64,000 nt of DNA from Talpa occidentalis (lineage: Eukaryota > Chordata > Mammalia > Eulipotyphla > Talpidae), in contig NW_023605083.1 of NCBI RefSeq assembly GCF_014898055.3, positions 69,309,715 through 69,373,714 on the forward strand, in the 5' to 3' direction. Numbering within the stretch: position 1 is the stretch's first letter; each line of letters begins with the position of its first letter. Made by a program: the position numbers and the translations under genes. This document shows, piece after piece, positions 11,690 through 24,664 of the stretch. Below the pieces are notes generated by a model. It did no database searches and was not told the origin of the DNA. It worked only from the letters and a program-made list of their open reading frames with translations.

Positions 11690-14190
11690 GTGGTGAGCAC
11701 GCCTGGTAGCTTCGCAGGCATTGGGCCATCACCTACCTGGTCTGCTATGCTATACCTCTCTTTGACTGTGACATCTATGAGCTCCGGGGGAAATACAGAA
11801 AGGAAACACCAGCCATCAGCTTGTCCTGCTCATCTACACAATCCTGTCCACAGAAAAATGGATGGGAGCTGATACAAAGTATGAGGTACTCTTGGCTCAC
11901 TTCCAATTCTAAACTGATTTCAGGAGCAAGTTGCCTCTCAAGATGGTGTGAAGATAAATATTGTGGTATGCAAGTTTAATTACTTTACCTACCAAATCCT
12001 TTAATTCTAAAACCTGTGCTGGTTCAACTTCATTCTGTAGAAACTATTTAGGGTTGGGGGAGGGGTAGAGAAAGATCTGTTAATATTAGAAAATGTTAAT
12101 GATTTGGGGTTTTATTTTTTTAAATTTTTTTGTTGATAAAAATAAAAGGTCATTACAGAAAATACTTATAAATGTGAAGTGACAAATATAAATTACCTTT
12201 AATCCTGCCAACTATCAATACGCTACTTCATTTTAAGATGTTTCTATTGTATAACGTTTAATGCACACACATGTATTTATACCCATAAAGACATTGTATG
12301 TCTATGATATATTTAGCATTATGGAGAGGGTACATTTGGTGAATATTTTAAAAGATAGATAGCTTTATTGTTTTCCAACTCTACAGATTAACAAACTAAT
12401 GGAAACATTTGCCAAATAGGAAATTATTCTTTAAAGAACAAGTCTTTAGTTTAACGAATGAAGACAAAGGAAATTGTTTCTATGTTGATGATCCTTCTAG
12501 AATCCCTGAAGTTGTTTGGGAACACTGCCTTTAAAACAGGTGAAATATTCTCTTCCCCTACAGTCTTATTTCTACCCTTAATTTACTTAGAAAATCTTTT
12601 TACTTCTAGATAACACAAAGTTATGGTTCAACCCAGCCTGAATTAGTGGAGTCTGAATTAATGAGATTTGACTGTATTTAATTCAGCTTCTTCAAGCATG
12701 TGTTCCTCCTGATAAAATCACCTGGGGATGCAAGAACAAAACAGTAACAATTAAAATATGCAACAGCAGAGCTCCCGACTGAACATACCTTAAGAAATCA
12801 ATGAGACACCATTAAGGTTTTAAATCTTGTCCCACAACCAGGAGGAGTGGATTGTGTTTCAGCTTGGATAAGCAATTCCAGGGTACAGAATGGCCTTAGA
12901 AAGTACCCCCACAGACTCTAGGTCTCTGGAAGTACAATTTCATCTCTGTCAGCAAGAACCTTGCAGCAAATGATGCTAAGGCGGTCTGCAAGGCAAACCC
13001 AGCCCAAATTTGAATGGCACTTGGATTTAGTACAGATTGAGCACCAGGCGGGTGTTCAGTAGAGCATCTGGTTTGAACCATCAGGGCTGGTGAGGGATGG
13101 AGATAATGAGAGTGGGCTAATCACAAGTGGATACTGGGGATAATTGGGGAGTGGAACAAAACTGCAAATGAAGGTTGAGGAGACAAAGGGGAGTTGATGG
13201 GGGTGGCTAGAGTAGAGTAGATGCCTTTGCAGTGCATTTAAGAGTTGGATCACTCAGGCCCAGCTGTTTTCTCTATACTTTGGCTTTTTCTTGCATCTGT
13301 CATTGTTCTTGGGCCGTATATTTGTTTTATTTGTGAGCTCCTTCCCACTCCACCCCCGCTTTCTAAAACAGAGTAAACCATCTAAAGCACAGACTTAGCT
13401 GCTGTTTAATGCTTAATGAGTGTTCATTTAGTGAATAAATAAAAGATAGAAGTGAAGACCCAGAACTCCTATGTCGGAGAACATTTTTTAGTCTGTAAAG
13501 GTGAAGAAAGTTTAAGTAGAGCTAGGAAGGGCTTGAGTATCCGGGTCTGGATGTCTTGACTGAATTCTGTTATGATGTGAAACAATTGGAATACTATTTA
13601 TAAGTTTGTGCTTATCAGGTGTGGCTTTGGAAAATAGTCCTGGGTCTGAACAGAGGGGAGTTGTTTTTCCTTAAATAGGTAGTGTTAATTAAGAGCTGTG
13701 AAGGTTACTGAGGGCATCAGCATTTAAACACCTGCAGTGTTTTGGAGACCCTGAGAATTGAAAGTCAGCAGTAGCAGGCAGTGTGTGGCGTGCAGTCACC
13801 GTCGATGGTGTCAGCCCTGGGCACCTGCCCTGTGCTCTGAGACCACTGGGAATTATAATCCCAGTAGTGTCACTTTTGCAAGTTACAGCATGCTTTCTTT
13901 TCCATGGTACACTGATTCCAAGCTCCTGGCCACTCTGTACCTCGTCACTTATTTCTCACTTGAAAGGGGAGTGAATGTTCTAACTGCTGTTTTTGGGAAG
14001 AGGGGGTGTGCTTTATTCTCTGGAATCAGCCTGCTTACAAAGAGGCATACTGGTTTGCCACCCCCCCATACACCACACGCTTAGAATGAAGCTTTATCTT
14101 TAAGAAGAGATGTCTGTGGTTGTCTGTGATTGGGCACTGTAGGGCCAGTGAATTGATCACTAGGGCCACTAGCCTTTGTGGCTGTCACCT
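11690..14190. other. Intergenic, no recognised gene
   Basis: No gene recognised. 12715-12800 has weak MER5A-like sequence (ATCACCTGGGGATGCAAGAA). The rest is unassigned. Confidence 0.5.
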
Positions 14191-14194
14191 GCAG

Positions 14195-14415
14195 CCTTGA
14201 CTGTGCTAATGCAGGGGGTGTTTGGGCGCGGGGCATGGGTGCCTAATGGTGGACACCTGGAGAATGAGTGGGGGCATGCATAACTGTGCACGCCTGAGTG
14301 TAGAGGCTGACCAACGAGGACAGCTACAAGAGGATGGCTACAAGAGGACACGTGACTACAGAAGAGGCGAGACCATGAGAGAAGAGAGTGCCCAGAGAGA
14401 GAAATATAAAGATTG
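14195..14415 (+). repeat. Direct repeat copy A (possible LTR)
   Basis: About 220 bases similar at roughly 80% to 16123-16337, including the shared GAAGAGGCGAGACCATGAGA. The pair is in direct orientation 1.93 kb apart, as for two LTRs of a small degraded element, but no LTR family, primer site or coding domain was recognised. Confidence 0.6.
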
Positions 14416-16122
14416 GTGGGGGAGGCAGGCTGGAAGGCTCTGTTACCTGCCTTGCTCCCAGCATGCCCCTTGCCTGGTCTGTGCTTGCTCCCCTGCCTTG
14501 CCAGCCTGTGGGCTTGCCACATTTGGCATAGACGACAGGATGATCTGATGCAGACGAGTATGGAGCCCTCTGAAGACCTCAGGAGGGACTGAGGTGTGCC
14601 AGGCATGAGCATGTGGTGCTGGGCAGCTGGCCTTTTCTCTGTGGGCGCCTCCTGAGACCCCGGTGCATGTCGAGAGGACTCTGCACACGTAGAGAGGGAA
14701 TTGGAAGGACATAGTGCCTGCTTAGAGGTTGGGGAATGAGTTTCCCTCTGCTCTGTAAATGGAGTCCAGGACAACACTAGAGGTGCCATGGCAGCACAGG
14801 TGGTGGCCAGAGTCCAGGAGCTATGAGACAAGCTGTGGCTGCAGGACCCCTGAGACCTCATGCAGTGGAAGAGATGGCCTGCAAGGACCAGCCCACTACC
14901 CCTGAAGCAGCAGACTCGTCAGGGAGAAAGCAGACTCCATCTGACATTCAGAGCTCGCCCAAGGGTCACACAAAGATAAAACTGATGGATTTGGATAGAC
15001 AATCCTGCCAGAAGGCAGGAGAACAGACAATCCCACCAGAAGGCAGGTTGATGTTATGTCTAAGGGATCTGGATGGAATCACTTGTACACCCCAGGAGAT
15101 GAAAATCAAGCGGTGGCCTAAAGCAGCCTTGTGTGCGAGAGCCACAGTGGGTGGCATAGCTCGACAAGCCAGGGAGTTGCAGTGGACACAGGTATGACAA
15201 TGGCCCCTGAGGACAGGTTAGAGTGGGGGCTGGGGCAGGCGTAAGATCAGCCCAAGGCTGGTTGAGGGAGGAAGCCCTCACCAGGTTCTCTGCAGCCGTG
15301 CAGGAGGTGTATCTGAAAGGCAGCTTAGAGAAGGCAAAAAGCTGGTGCAAGGGGCAGGAAGTCCTGAGTGGTCATTAAGCCACCAAAAGTTTGCTAAAGA
15401 AGGCAAGCAAGCCTCTTAAAGTCACCTGCAGGTGATGACCTGTTCACTTTTTAATAAGGGTAAGGTGCTGAGGAACTGTCCATGGAGGGCAGGCAGGGAA
15501 CGTGACCTGTGGGGGAGACCACAGCCAAAGTGGGAACCAGAACATGGTCGCATGTGGAGCTTGTTAGCAACGGGTCCCCAACCCATGTGCATGTGCAAAG
15601 GTCTGACCTTGGTATAGGGGTCTATGTATCACATTGGCAGCTATGAAAACCGAGTGTCAGAATGACAGCAATGAGAGCACCCCTGGGGATTAGGGAATTA
15701 CCCTCAGAGGAGTATAAAGTGTGTACGTGTCGCCAATCTCAGAGTACATCCTTGGGGTGGGTGTAGTCTATGGCTGTGGCTGAGACACAACTGGAGAAGG
15801 CCAACAAGCCTGGTAGGTCCTGCCACAGTTGATTACTGTGAGTGAATAGAGTGGTTTCCTCTCACATGGAGGAGTGCCTTCAGAGCAGACTTGCTGAATC
15901 GCTGGTGCCAATAACCTTTGTGCCCCTAGGCTGGAGTGCCCTAACAATCTAGTGGACTGGGCTTAGTTGTATTTTGTAGTATTAATTTGCATTCTTTTTA
16001 CTTTTTCAGATCCTGGCTACAGTGTTCCATATTCGCCAAGGGAAACTTAGGAGTGACTGGTAGATCATATGGCGAAAAAACCCTGAGGGGTGCACTGAAG
16101 GGTAAGTGCATTGATCAGGCTT
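14416..16122 (+). other. Sequence between the direct repeats (possible decayed ERV interior)
   Basis: About 1.7 kb, more GC-rich than its surroundings, with broken frames. No gag, protease, reverse transcriptase or envelope motif was found. It could be the remains of an internally deleted LTR element, or unrelated DNA between two duplicated blocks. Confidence 0.35.
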
Positions 16123-16337
16123 TTTGCTAATATAGGAGGCGATTGGGTGTGGGGCACGCATGCCTGATGGTGGATATGGAGAATGGGTGTGGGCATGCGT
16201 AAGTATGCACACCTGAGCGTAGAGGATGGGCTAAGAGGACGGCTATGGGAGGATGGCTACAACAGGACGTGTGATTACGGAAGAGGCGAGACCATGAGAG
16301 AACGCTAGAGACAACCCAGAGAAAGCAAGCAAGAGGA
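16123..16337 (+). repeat. Direct repeat copy B (possible LTR)
   Basis: Partner of 14195-14415. It aligns with a few small gaps and shares GCCTGATGGTGG/GCCTAATGGTGG and GAGGATGGCTAC blocks. Confidence 0.6.
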
Positions 16338-16439
16338 TTCCCTGGAGGCTGGGAGTGCTTGCTGCAACCCCCTGCCCGCCCTGAGCTGGTTGCCTCACCA
16401 GAGTATGCATATCTGTAATTCTGGTGTATAGCAGCATGT

Positions 16440-17210
16440 TGCCCTCTGTGGTATTGTATGTGTGCAGGGGAAAATTATCCCACCCTTGGGCTCTTTTCTG
16501 GCTAGTAGGAGAAAAAGGCCAAAATGAATTACATACATATAGAGGATTTTCATGGCTATAAATTTTAGAGTGAATGGGACAGACTGAGGTTTTATATTCT
16601 GAGCGAAGGAGTGGGGTAGGGGCAGGGTGTCAGGAGACAGCAGGGAATAACTTCACAAGATGTTGTATATATTCGCCCTGCTTTAAGATAGGTTTCTCTG
16701 ATTAAAGTTTAGATCTGGAGATGACCCTAAATCTGGGTACTCTTCATTCTTTAAGGTAATGCACAGCTTCTCTTGAAGCTCACAGGGCCTCACATGACTT
16801 TAGCTCCACATGCCAAGGTGACACGTAATGGAAAACCTCCTAACATTTTTGGGGAGGACTAATCCTACAGTTCACTTGCTCTCACACCCTCTAATCCCTT
16901 TCTGGTGGGACAGGGGATTTAGATGTTTAACTGCTTAAACTTTCTCAGTCTTCACTTGTGTAGAATGGGGTAACATCTGGCCCCCTAGAACATCATCAAA
17001 AAGGCACTTGACCTCAGGCCACTGGGGTTGCACATCCATGCAATGGATATACTAATGCAGGTGCTCTAAGATGTGGGGTGAGGGATAAAGGAGATGGGGA
17101 TGAAGAAATGTGTCCCACTCTGAGACTCAGTGTTTCACTAGAAGAAATCATAGGACTCAAATGTTGTTATTCTCAATGTTGCAGTTTATTACAGTAAACA
17201 TGTACAGATT
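16440..17210. other. Intergenic, no recognised gene
   Basis: Unassigned sequence, no gene or clear repeat. Confidence 0.5.
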
Positions 17211-17226
17211 AAAATCAGCAAAGTGA

Positions 17227-17489
17227 GGGCCTCCCCTGGTGGCACAGGTGGTTGAGCACCACACTGTGAAGCTGTCCTCAGCCTCTATAGTGCCAGTTTG
17301 ATCCCGGCTGGCCGGCGAGAATCCCACATGGCACGGCAGACCTCTCCTATCTTGCCCGCTGCTCCCCTCAGCAGTGTATTTCGTCAGTCTGCCTGTTCTG
17401 CTCCCCACTCTGTCTCTGGTGAATCCTCTCACCCTCCTGCGCATCTGGCCTGTACCCCAGTTCTTGTATAAAATAAATAAATCTTTAAA
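17227..17489 (+). mobile_element. tRNA-derived SINE, subfamily II
   Basis: GGGCCTCCCCTGGTGGCACA head, CCTGTACCCCAGTTCTTG 3' signature and A-rich tail. Perfect 16-base duplication AAAATCAGCAAAGTGA at 17211-17226 and 17490-17505. Confidence 0.95.
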
Positions 17490-17505
17490 AAAATCAGCAA
17501 AGTGA

Positions 17506-18450
17506 AAACAAATGCAAGCTTGCAAGTGTCCTCTCCTTTGGAGTTGCAGGGACAACCTTACATCTCCCAGCAGTATGTGTGAGAACACAGATGAAGTGTT
17601 GCCACACAGGGAAATGACCAAGATACCAATGCAGTTTTAGTATCCGGCATCACTGGTGGTCAGTTACATAGACCTGCAGTGTTTACGTAACTGACCTCAG
17701 AGCAAAATCAGGCATTCACCCTAAATCGCATAATCCAGAGCAACCAGACAAACTGAAAAAGGATGACTGAGGACCCCAGATGTTCAAAAATGTTCTTATG
17801 CAGAATATTTTCAAGGGCTCAGAACTCATCTCTTAGGAGTTGGCCAAGAGCCAGGCCGGAAGACATTTCCTCTATTAGAAATGTGCATGGATTGAGCAAG
17901 CTAATCCTTTCCTGCAAGATGGTCAATGTAGAGTGCTGTACTCATCTATAAGGTTAAGTATCTTAATATAATGGGACATTACTAGTAAAAATAAAGTTTG
18001 TATTTTAACCAGAAGACAGCTACACTACAGATACTATGAAAATTCTTTGATCGGGGAGGATTTAGCAGTTCCTTTTGCAGCTTCTTTTGCATCAACAAAG
18101 CATCTAATACGGTGTCAACTCATAGAGGTAATCAAAATTTCTAGATGAGAGAAGGAATGAATAACTTAAATCATATGCATTTCTAAGTAGACAGAACTGG
18201 TGTGGATCCTACTCTTCCCAGACCCCAAAGCTAAAGATATTTTATGGACTCAGTTCTCTCTACTGTAAAATGAGTATGGCTATGGCTATTGTTCAGAGTC
18301 TTTTAGAGATTTAGAGATGTTATATAGAGATATAACTCAGAACTAGGCACATGAGTAACAAAATTGTCTTGCTTCATGAGAGATAGTCAGAAGTCCATCC
18401 TAGGAAGGCTTACCTACTACTTTACTCCTCAGGTGATGAACTGGCATTTG
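17506..18450. other. Intergenic, no recognised gene
   Basis: Unassigned, ends at a long A run. Confidence 0.5.
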
Positions 18451-18455
18451 AAAAA

Positions 18456-18487
<32 letters not shown>

Positions 18488-18510
18488 AAAAAAAAAAAAA
18501 AAAAAAACAA
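18451..18510. repeat. Poly(A) run, nearly 60 bases
   Basis: Almost pure A broken by three C. I could not identify a retroposed body directly 5' of it. Confidence 0.9.
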
Positions 18511-19581
18511 GGAAAGACTTAAATGAGGATACCATGCCAGACCTCTACTCTGGCAACTGTGAGAATTGTTTTGCAATACAAGTATAAACATCTCCTAATG
18601 TAGCAGGATTCCTGCTTTCTTCACTCAGCATGGTATCTCCATTCACTTTGCTTCTTATCAGATGTCTGAAAAGTACACATTGACACTTCAAAAATTTATT
18701 TTTTATTCAGCTTATTAGAGAGTTCCACATACAATAAAGCCGTTATACGGCAGCAAATCCCAGCTGTAGTGGGTTCCTTGCAATATGACAGATTTAGGTC
18801 AGTGCCATTAATGAACATCCAGATTGATGTTGCCAGTTTACTGATCACAGAATATGGCAAATTCCCTTTGTGCAGGCACAGAGAGAGGATTTGTTATACT
18901 AGATCTCTCTGTCAGCCATGGACTTAGTCCAGGCAGATGCCTCTGGAGACTGGATGGAACTATCTACCAAGCTTTGAGCAGAGTACTAGGTCGAAAGTCA
19001 AGCACTTCCATTCTTGCCTTGGGCTATGTACTGAATGATTATGTCCTCCTGTATGTCCCCTGGAAACCTTGTAACTCAATGTGATGGTAGTTAGAGAAAA
19101 GACTTGAGAGGTAATTAGATTTGGATGAAGTTATGAGGTCAAGATGGGATTAGTGAGTGTTGATCGAAAAGCCTTCCTCAAGTTTTCAGATTCCTCCCCA
19201 AGATGTCCAGAACAGGCCTTCCAAACAGTGTCATCTTGGCATGTGTTATTTCAGGCAAACGTCAACAGAAGCTCTGTAGACTTCAAGAAAAACTTTTTCC
19301 ACTACCTTAAAATTAACTACCAAAAAATGAAAATTGAACACACTACCAGGATTGAGAGTTACTTCCAGAAATAACCCTGAATCAGAAAACCTATCTACAA
19401 GATAGGGAAAGAATCTACTTACAGAGCATCTGATTTTTTTTTTTTTTTCATGAGTCACTCTCCTCTCCCCTCAAAGTCATATATCCCTGTCCCATTCCTT
19501 AATTTAGAATAAAAACCACTGTTTTGTCCTTTTTACTCTAGACTTTACAGCCATGTAGATTCTCCATACATATACAATTAA
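18511..19581. other. Intergenic, no recognised gene
   Basis: Short open frames at 18854-19084 and 19144-19374 plus show no family match. Confidence 0.5.
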
Positions 19582-19842
19582 TTTTTTTAAGATTTATTCA
19601 TTTATGCATGCAAGAACTGGGGTGTAAGTCAGAGGTGCAGTACATAAGAGGATTCACCAGAGAGTGGGAAGCAGAACAGGACAATCTACTGAAATACACT
19701 GCTGAGGGAAGCAGTGGGTGAGACAGGAGAAGTCTGCTGTGCCATGTGGGTAGCTCCCTGACTGGGGATTGAACTCATGCTGCAGTGACTGGCAATAGCT
19801 TGATAGTGCTGTCTTTAACCCCTGTGCCACCAGGGAGGCCCC
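19582..19842 (-). mobile_element. tRNA-derived SINE, subfamily II
   Basis: Antisense copy: TTTTAAGATTTATTCATTTA at the low end, ACCAGGGAGGCCCC (head) at the high end. It lies 190 bases from an oppositely oriented copy at 20032. Confidence 0.9.
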
Positions 19843-20031
19843 ATACTATTAAATCTGTTTTTCTTCTTCTAATCCATCAGGTATATTTGAATTTCTTTGT
19901 CAGTCCAAGAAGAACCCAGGGAGGCAGGAGACCATTTTTCTCTCCTCCCCTACATTGTCCTTATAAAAAGAGGAAGGGTCTGATGCTCTCTTACCCCCTC
20001 CATGGGAAACTACAATAAGAAAATGGCCATC

Positions 20032-20278
20032 AGGGCCTCCCTGGTGGCGCAAGGGGTAGAACACAGAGCTGTGAAACTGTCCACAGCCTCTTTGCTCAAG
20101 TACGATCCCCTGGCTGGCCAGGGAGCTGCCCACATGGCGCAGCAGACCTCTCCTGCCTCACCCACTGCTCCCTTCAGCAGTATGTTTCAGTCAGTCTGAC
20201 TGTTCGGTTCCCTGCTCTGTCTCTGGTGAATCCTCTCACCTCCCGCATCTCTGGCCTGTACCTCAGTTCTTCTATACA

Positions 20279-20309
<31 letters not shown>

Positions 20310-20328
20310 ATATATTTTTTTTTTAAAA
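20032..20328 (+). mobile_element. tRNA-derived SINE, subfamily II
   Basis: GGGCCTCCCTGGTGGCGCAA head, and a tail expanded to about eight AAAT/AATA units (20279-20311). 15-base flanking duplication AAGAAAATGGCCATC (20017-20031) and AAGAAGATGGCCATC (20329-20343), one mismatch. Confidence 0.95.
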
Positions 20329-20420
20329 AAGAAGATGGCCATCTGCTAGCCAAGAGGAATTTCCTCACCAGGAACTGACTTGCTGGCACGTAGATGGTGG
20401 ACATCTCAGCCTTCAGAACT

Positions 20421-20918
20421 GTGTTCACTGCTGCACTATTTACCATAGCCAAGACATGGAAACAACCTGAGTGCCCATGAGAAGATGAGTGAATAGATAA
20501 GATGTATATGGATATTCAACGGAATACTACTCAGCTATTTAAAGGGATGAAATCCTCTCTCGGGCAACAACAGAGAGGGAACTTAAAGGGATTATAGGAA
20601 AGGAAATAAGTTAAAAAGGGGAAAGGCAAATACCAAATGGTTTCCCTAATATCTTGACTACAAAGTAACAAAGCATATAGACTAACAAAACACACCATAA
20701 ATAAGCTTAAACTCTGGTAAAGATATGGTGGTTCCCAGAGGGGAGGGGAAAGGATGGTGGGAGGAAGGGATGAAGGGATGACTAGGTAGTGGGGAGGGGC
20801 ACTGACACCAGGAGGGTAGGTGTGGTGTGTGTGTATGCATGTTGAGAGTTGATGCTGTGCTACTAACACATACATAGTATTATAAGCCAATGGTAAATTC
20901 ATAATTTTATTTAAAAAA
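20421..20918 (+). mobile_element. L1 3' end, 5'-truncated
   Basis: Opens in the L1 end-of-ORF2 region (CACTGCTGCACTATTTACCA, AAGACATGGAAACAACCTGA, GAATACTACTCAGCTATTTA), continues with a GGGAGGGG-rich 3' UTR and ends in TTATTTAAAAAA. Its 3' UTR differs from that of the 46799-47307 L1, so it belongs to another subfamily. Confidence 0.85.
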
Positions 20919-20989
20919 GGATATTCATGATGGATGGTAACTTCTTGCTTGTTTATGATTCAAGAAAATAAAACACAGTTAATCTCTCA

Positions 20990-22010
20990 GTTGGGATATC
21001 TGGTTTCATTTATGATAATTAATAATAATTGCTAATATCTATCTTGTGTTTACTATGTACCTGTTTTTTTATACATATAATCTCCTTTAATCCTCCAATT
21101 TTAGGAAGTCACTATGAGGATCAAAGCCTGAAATGTAAGCAGATAATGCACTCTTAGAGGAAGAGCTGAAAGAAAGCAGGATTTATTTTTCTCCTACTAG
21201 GTCAAACTAGGTAAAAGGTAGGTATATGCCAGGTATTTTCCCTCCATTGCCACTTATTCCTCACCCCAGGAGGAGGGTGTTAATGTCTTCACATAAGGAT
21301 GGTAAAATTAGGTTAGAGAGATGAGCTAAATGCTCAATCTTCCCTCAGTGGGACTTTGTGGCTTGGGCCACATTCTACAGAGAAGGTGGGCCAGTTGGGT
21401 TTCTCGCATCATCACTAGGCCAAACAGTACTTGATAGGAGAAATTCTTGGAAGTGGTTTGGTTCCTGGGCAAGTAGTTGGTTCAATGGAACCTGCTGCAG
21501 CCTACGAGGTGACCACCACTCTCTACCTGGTGTAGGCTGAACAAAAAAAAAAAAAAACAAGAGTCAGTGATGCAAGGGCAGTTCATCCAGACTTCCTGAT
21601 GTATGGGAGGCCAGTGAGGGAAAATCCCTGTGGTTGACTCTTCACATAGACCATGCCAGAGGGGAGGCAGGTAAATGGATGATACATGGGCTCAGGTTCA
21701 AGAGTTCTATTAGGGAAGGGTGGTAGTATGGCCAAATTGAGAATGGAGGATTTACTTTCTTTAGGCAACTAGGCAGAAGACCAAGACAGTAGTTCAGGAG
21801 ACTAGACCAGAACCCCATGACTGAGTTTTTGGAATGTGATAGCAGAGAGCTAACTAGATGTCAGTACATTTTCCCACATTCATGTTTGAAATCCTGCAAT
21901 GGCTGTCATTTGCCCTTAGGGTAAAAATCCTTACTTGAGTTGCAACACCCTTCATCATATGAGTATGCAATCGCCAGATTCTACTTCTTACCCCCATCCC
22001 CATCCCAATT
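20990..22010. other. Intergenic; MIR-like fragment at about 21030-21150
   Basis: TGTGTTTACTATGTACCTG and AATCTCCTTTAATCCTCC look like antisense MIR. The remainder is unassigned. Confidence 0.5.
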
Positions 22011-22014
22011 CATA

Positions 22015-22068
22015 TCCCCCTTTCTTCCCTCCCTCCCTCCCTTTCTGCCTCTCTGGAACATTCTTACA

Positions 22069-22124
<56 letters not shown>

Positions 22125-22236
22125 TCTGTCTCTCTCTCTTCCCCCTCCCCCTCTCTCCCTCTCTCCCCTTTTTTTTCCTCCCTCTCGCTCTCCCTGTCTC
22201 CTTCCCTCTCCCTCCCTCCCTCCCCCCCACCCCTCA
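22015..22236. repeat. Long pyrimidine tract with (TC)n core
   Basis: About 220 bases nearly all C/T on the plus strand, with a TC dinucleotide core at 22072-22139. Open frames on both strands here (Ser/Leu or Arg/Glu repeats) are by-products of the repeat. Confidence 0.9.
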
Positions 22237-23460
22237 TTAAATTGGATCATCCCTTGAACTGCCTGAACTATTTATTGCACGCGGAACAATTTTCCCTTCC
22301 TCTCTTTGTTCGTCTCTGATCTATCATTCCACTTTCTTATTAAATATCAGGTCTTCTGCTGTTTTCAATGACCTCCCCCCTTCCTGTTCAACTTAGGATA
22401 AGGGTGCATGCTGAATACTCCCTCAGCATCGTATACACCCCTTTCCTTAGCATGTGTCACACTTAGAAATTAATGCCTGTCTTCCTCTCTAAACTGCAAG
22501 GTTTGCAAAGTATCTGTTGAATGAAATGAATATAGGTTGAACTCTTAACCCCTTCAATCTCTACTGACAGGACAACATTTTCTCCAGATCTCTACTCTGA
22601 GATTGAACTTGTAGATGGTAATCAAGTGGCTGCAGCTGCTGGGTGAGGTGGTCTCCATGAGCTGGGAACTGCGCATTCCTACTGGCCTAAATTGCCACAT
22701 CAACATTCAGTGATGCCAACTCACCAAGCCTTTGGCTTGGCAATTCATTCTTAGCACATCAAGTGTCCACAGTTTTTGAAGGAAATAAAAAAATAATATC
22801 TCCATATTTTTTCACCAATTTAGACAGGATTTTCCCCTTCACCTGCATTCTGCTCAACCCTGCACATGACTGTCCTGTCAGGTGTGTACAATTTGCCAGT
22901 TGTTATAGTGGTGCAGGAGGGGTCTTTGGGCAAAAGTTTGGTCCTGTTCAGGGCTGCAGTAGCAACCTGAAGGCACCAGCACAGAGCTCACACCACTGTG
23001 AGTGGGTTGCTAAGCAACATCCCTGCTTGCCTGAAAACGAGGTGAGTCTGTACCTTGTGCTGTCAGACAGGACGCTGGGAACAGTCAATAAGAACTCTGT
23101 CTCTTCATTACTTCTCTTACAAAGTCCTGCTATCATTCCCAAATTTCACTTTTATCTTTTAAAAAACAGTCTCAATTCTGATTGCACCCTGCCCTTCATT
23201 TGGGTTTTAAATATCTTCAGTGCCATTAGTGGCTTGTGAACTTTGGGATTTATCTGCCTTTCCCACTTAGTTCCTGTGCTGGAGACATTTCCAGGGAAGT
23301 CACAGATCTTACAGTTCTCACCTGTAGTAACTCATGTAAGGGGAGAAAACCTAGAAAAACAAACATCCCTGTGACAACCCAGTTAAGTGGAAGTTGTTCT
23401 TCGCTCCACGTAACAGATGTAGAGGGAACCAAGAATTAGACCTCTTCAGGCCCCGGATCC
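22237..23460. other. Intergenic, no recognised gene
   Basis: A 158-codon plus-strand frame at 22763-23239 has no recognisable domain and no supporting splice or promoter signal I can see. Unassigned. Confidence 0.5.
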
Positions 23461-23474
23461 TTGCTGCTAACCAT

Positions 23475-23640
23475 TTAATTCTGTGCTACATAAGTAAATT
23501 GCAAAGCTGGGCTGAAGTTACTTGACCTTTAGTTTGCTCACTTGCATGATGTAAATTGTAACTCTCTTCTAGGGATTTGTGAGGATTACATTAAATTCAT
23601 GTTAAATACTCGGGGCCTCTTAGAAGTGCAGTAAACATCG
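23475..23640 (+). repeat. MIR SINE, sense, weak
   Basis: ACTTGACCTTTAGTTTGCTC and GGATTTGTGAGGATTACATT match the MIR core order. Confidence 0.6.
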
Positions 23641-24660
23641 TGTGCCTTTCTTTTTTCTTCTGAAATTGTGTGCTGAGTGCCATAACCTAAGACCTGACTG
23701 ACCTTACCAGGTTTAAAGGTAAAACAGGTATTTACATTGTCCTTTTCCATAGATATTGAGAAAATACATGTAGAAGTGATTGTTTTGTAAAGATTGAAAA
23801 TCCTTTGATCACTAGTTTTATTGATTCTGCCTTTCTATCCATTAAGTCTCCTTATCCCGTAAGAAAAAGAAAACTGTTTTTCATGTTATGGCCAATGATG
23901 GCAATTCCAGAACTCCTGGGATGGTGAGGGGGAGATGCAAATAGTTTAAGAAAGTTGGGTCCCAGCAGGAAGCTGATCTAGGAACAATGAGGTTGTCTTA
24001 ACAGGGTCCCACTTACTGGCTATGGAAGTCACTCTCCACCTTCCCATTTGGTCCAAAGATACACAACTCGGTGGCTCTTCAGAGGGTGGCCTGGAATGGG
24101 TTTTCACAAGCCCTGGCTCAGACAGGTTCCAGTTCCAGCCACTCAATTGACATATGGGAACTGCACAGGTGGAGGTCACAGACCTCCTCTTTGGGTGAAA
24201 ACTATGGAAACAAACTATGGTTTTCATCCTCTGCTCACCTTCTTCCCATATTGCTTCCTCAGCACAGCCTTTGCCTTGAGAAGGGCAATGCACAAGCTGA
24301 TTGGGTCTTGCTTAAATGGGTGCAGGTTCTACCTGGAGCCGGTAGGCTCCTGTGAGGTATGTGAGAAGGAGTAAGAAGTTTATCTAGACTTGGAGCTAGA
24401 TCCCGCTGTCCCAGATGTAAAGTCCACTCTATACAGTCCATTCCTCTTGGATCACAGCTGTCGCACCATGATCCCAGGAGCTAGTACATTTGACAGCACA
24501 TGGATAAACCTTATGGGACTCACAGCAGAATTTAGTGCTCCAATTAAAAGTACACAGTGGTTTTAAGGTCTGGGTTATTCTTCTAGATGACTTTGTTTGA
24601 CTGTCTATTTGCACTTACTGGGGAAATTGTGTGTGACAGAGACTTACTTTTGGAGACTAA
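23641..24660. other. Intergenic, no recognised gene
   Basis: Unassigned; frames around 23946-24374 on both strands are mutual shadows without domain support. Confidence 0.5.
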
Positions 24661-24664
24661 CAAA

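Noticed and set aside
14169..14861. 230-codon minus-strand open frame, longest outside BRINP1
   Set aside because: Ser/Pro/His-rich with no recognisable domain, overlaps a repeated block and competing frames on the other strand; likely a chance frame in GC-richer repeat DNA.
14416..16122. Retroviral gag/pol/env within the direct repeats
   Set aside because: No catalytic motif such as an aspartic protease or reverse transcriptase signature is visible in any frame; only a structural hint of an LTR element remains.
21935..22257. Open frames of 80-105 codons on both strands rich in Ser/Leu or Arg/Glu
   Set aside because: Direct translation of the TC/GA tract, no gene.
22763..23239. 158-codon plus-strand frame
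   Set aside because: No known domain; overlaps other frames; no evidence of selection visible.
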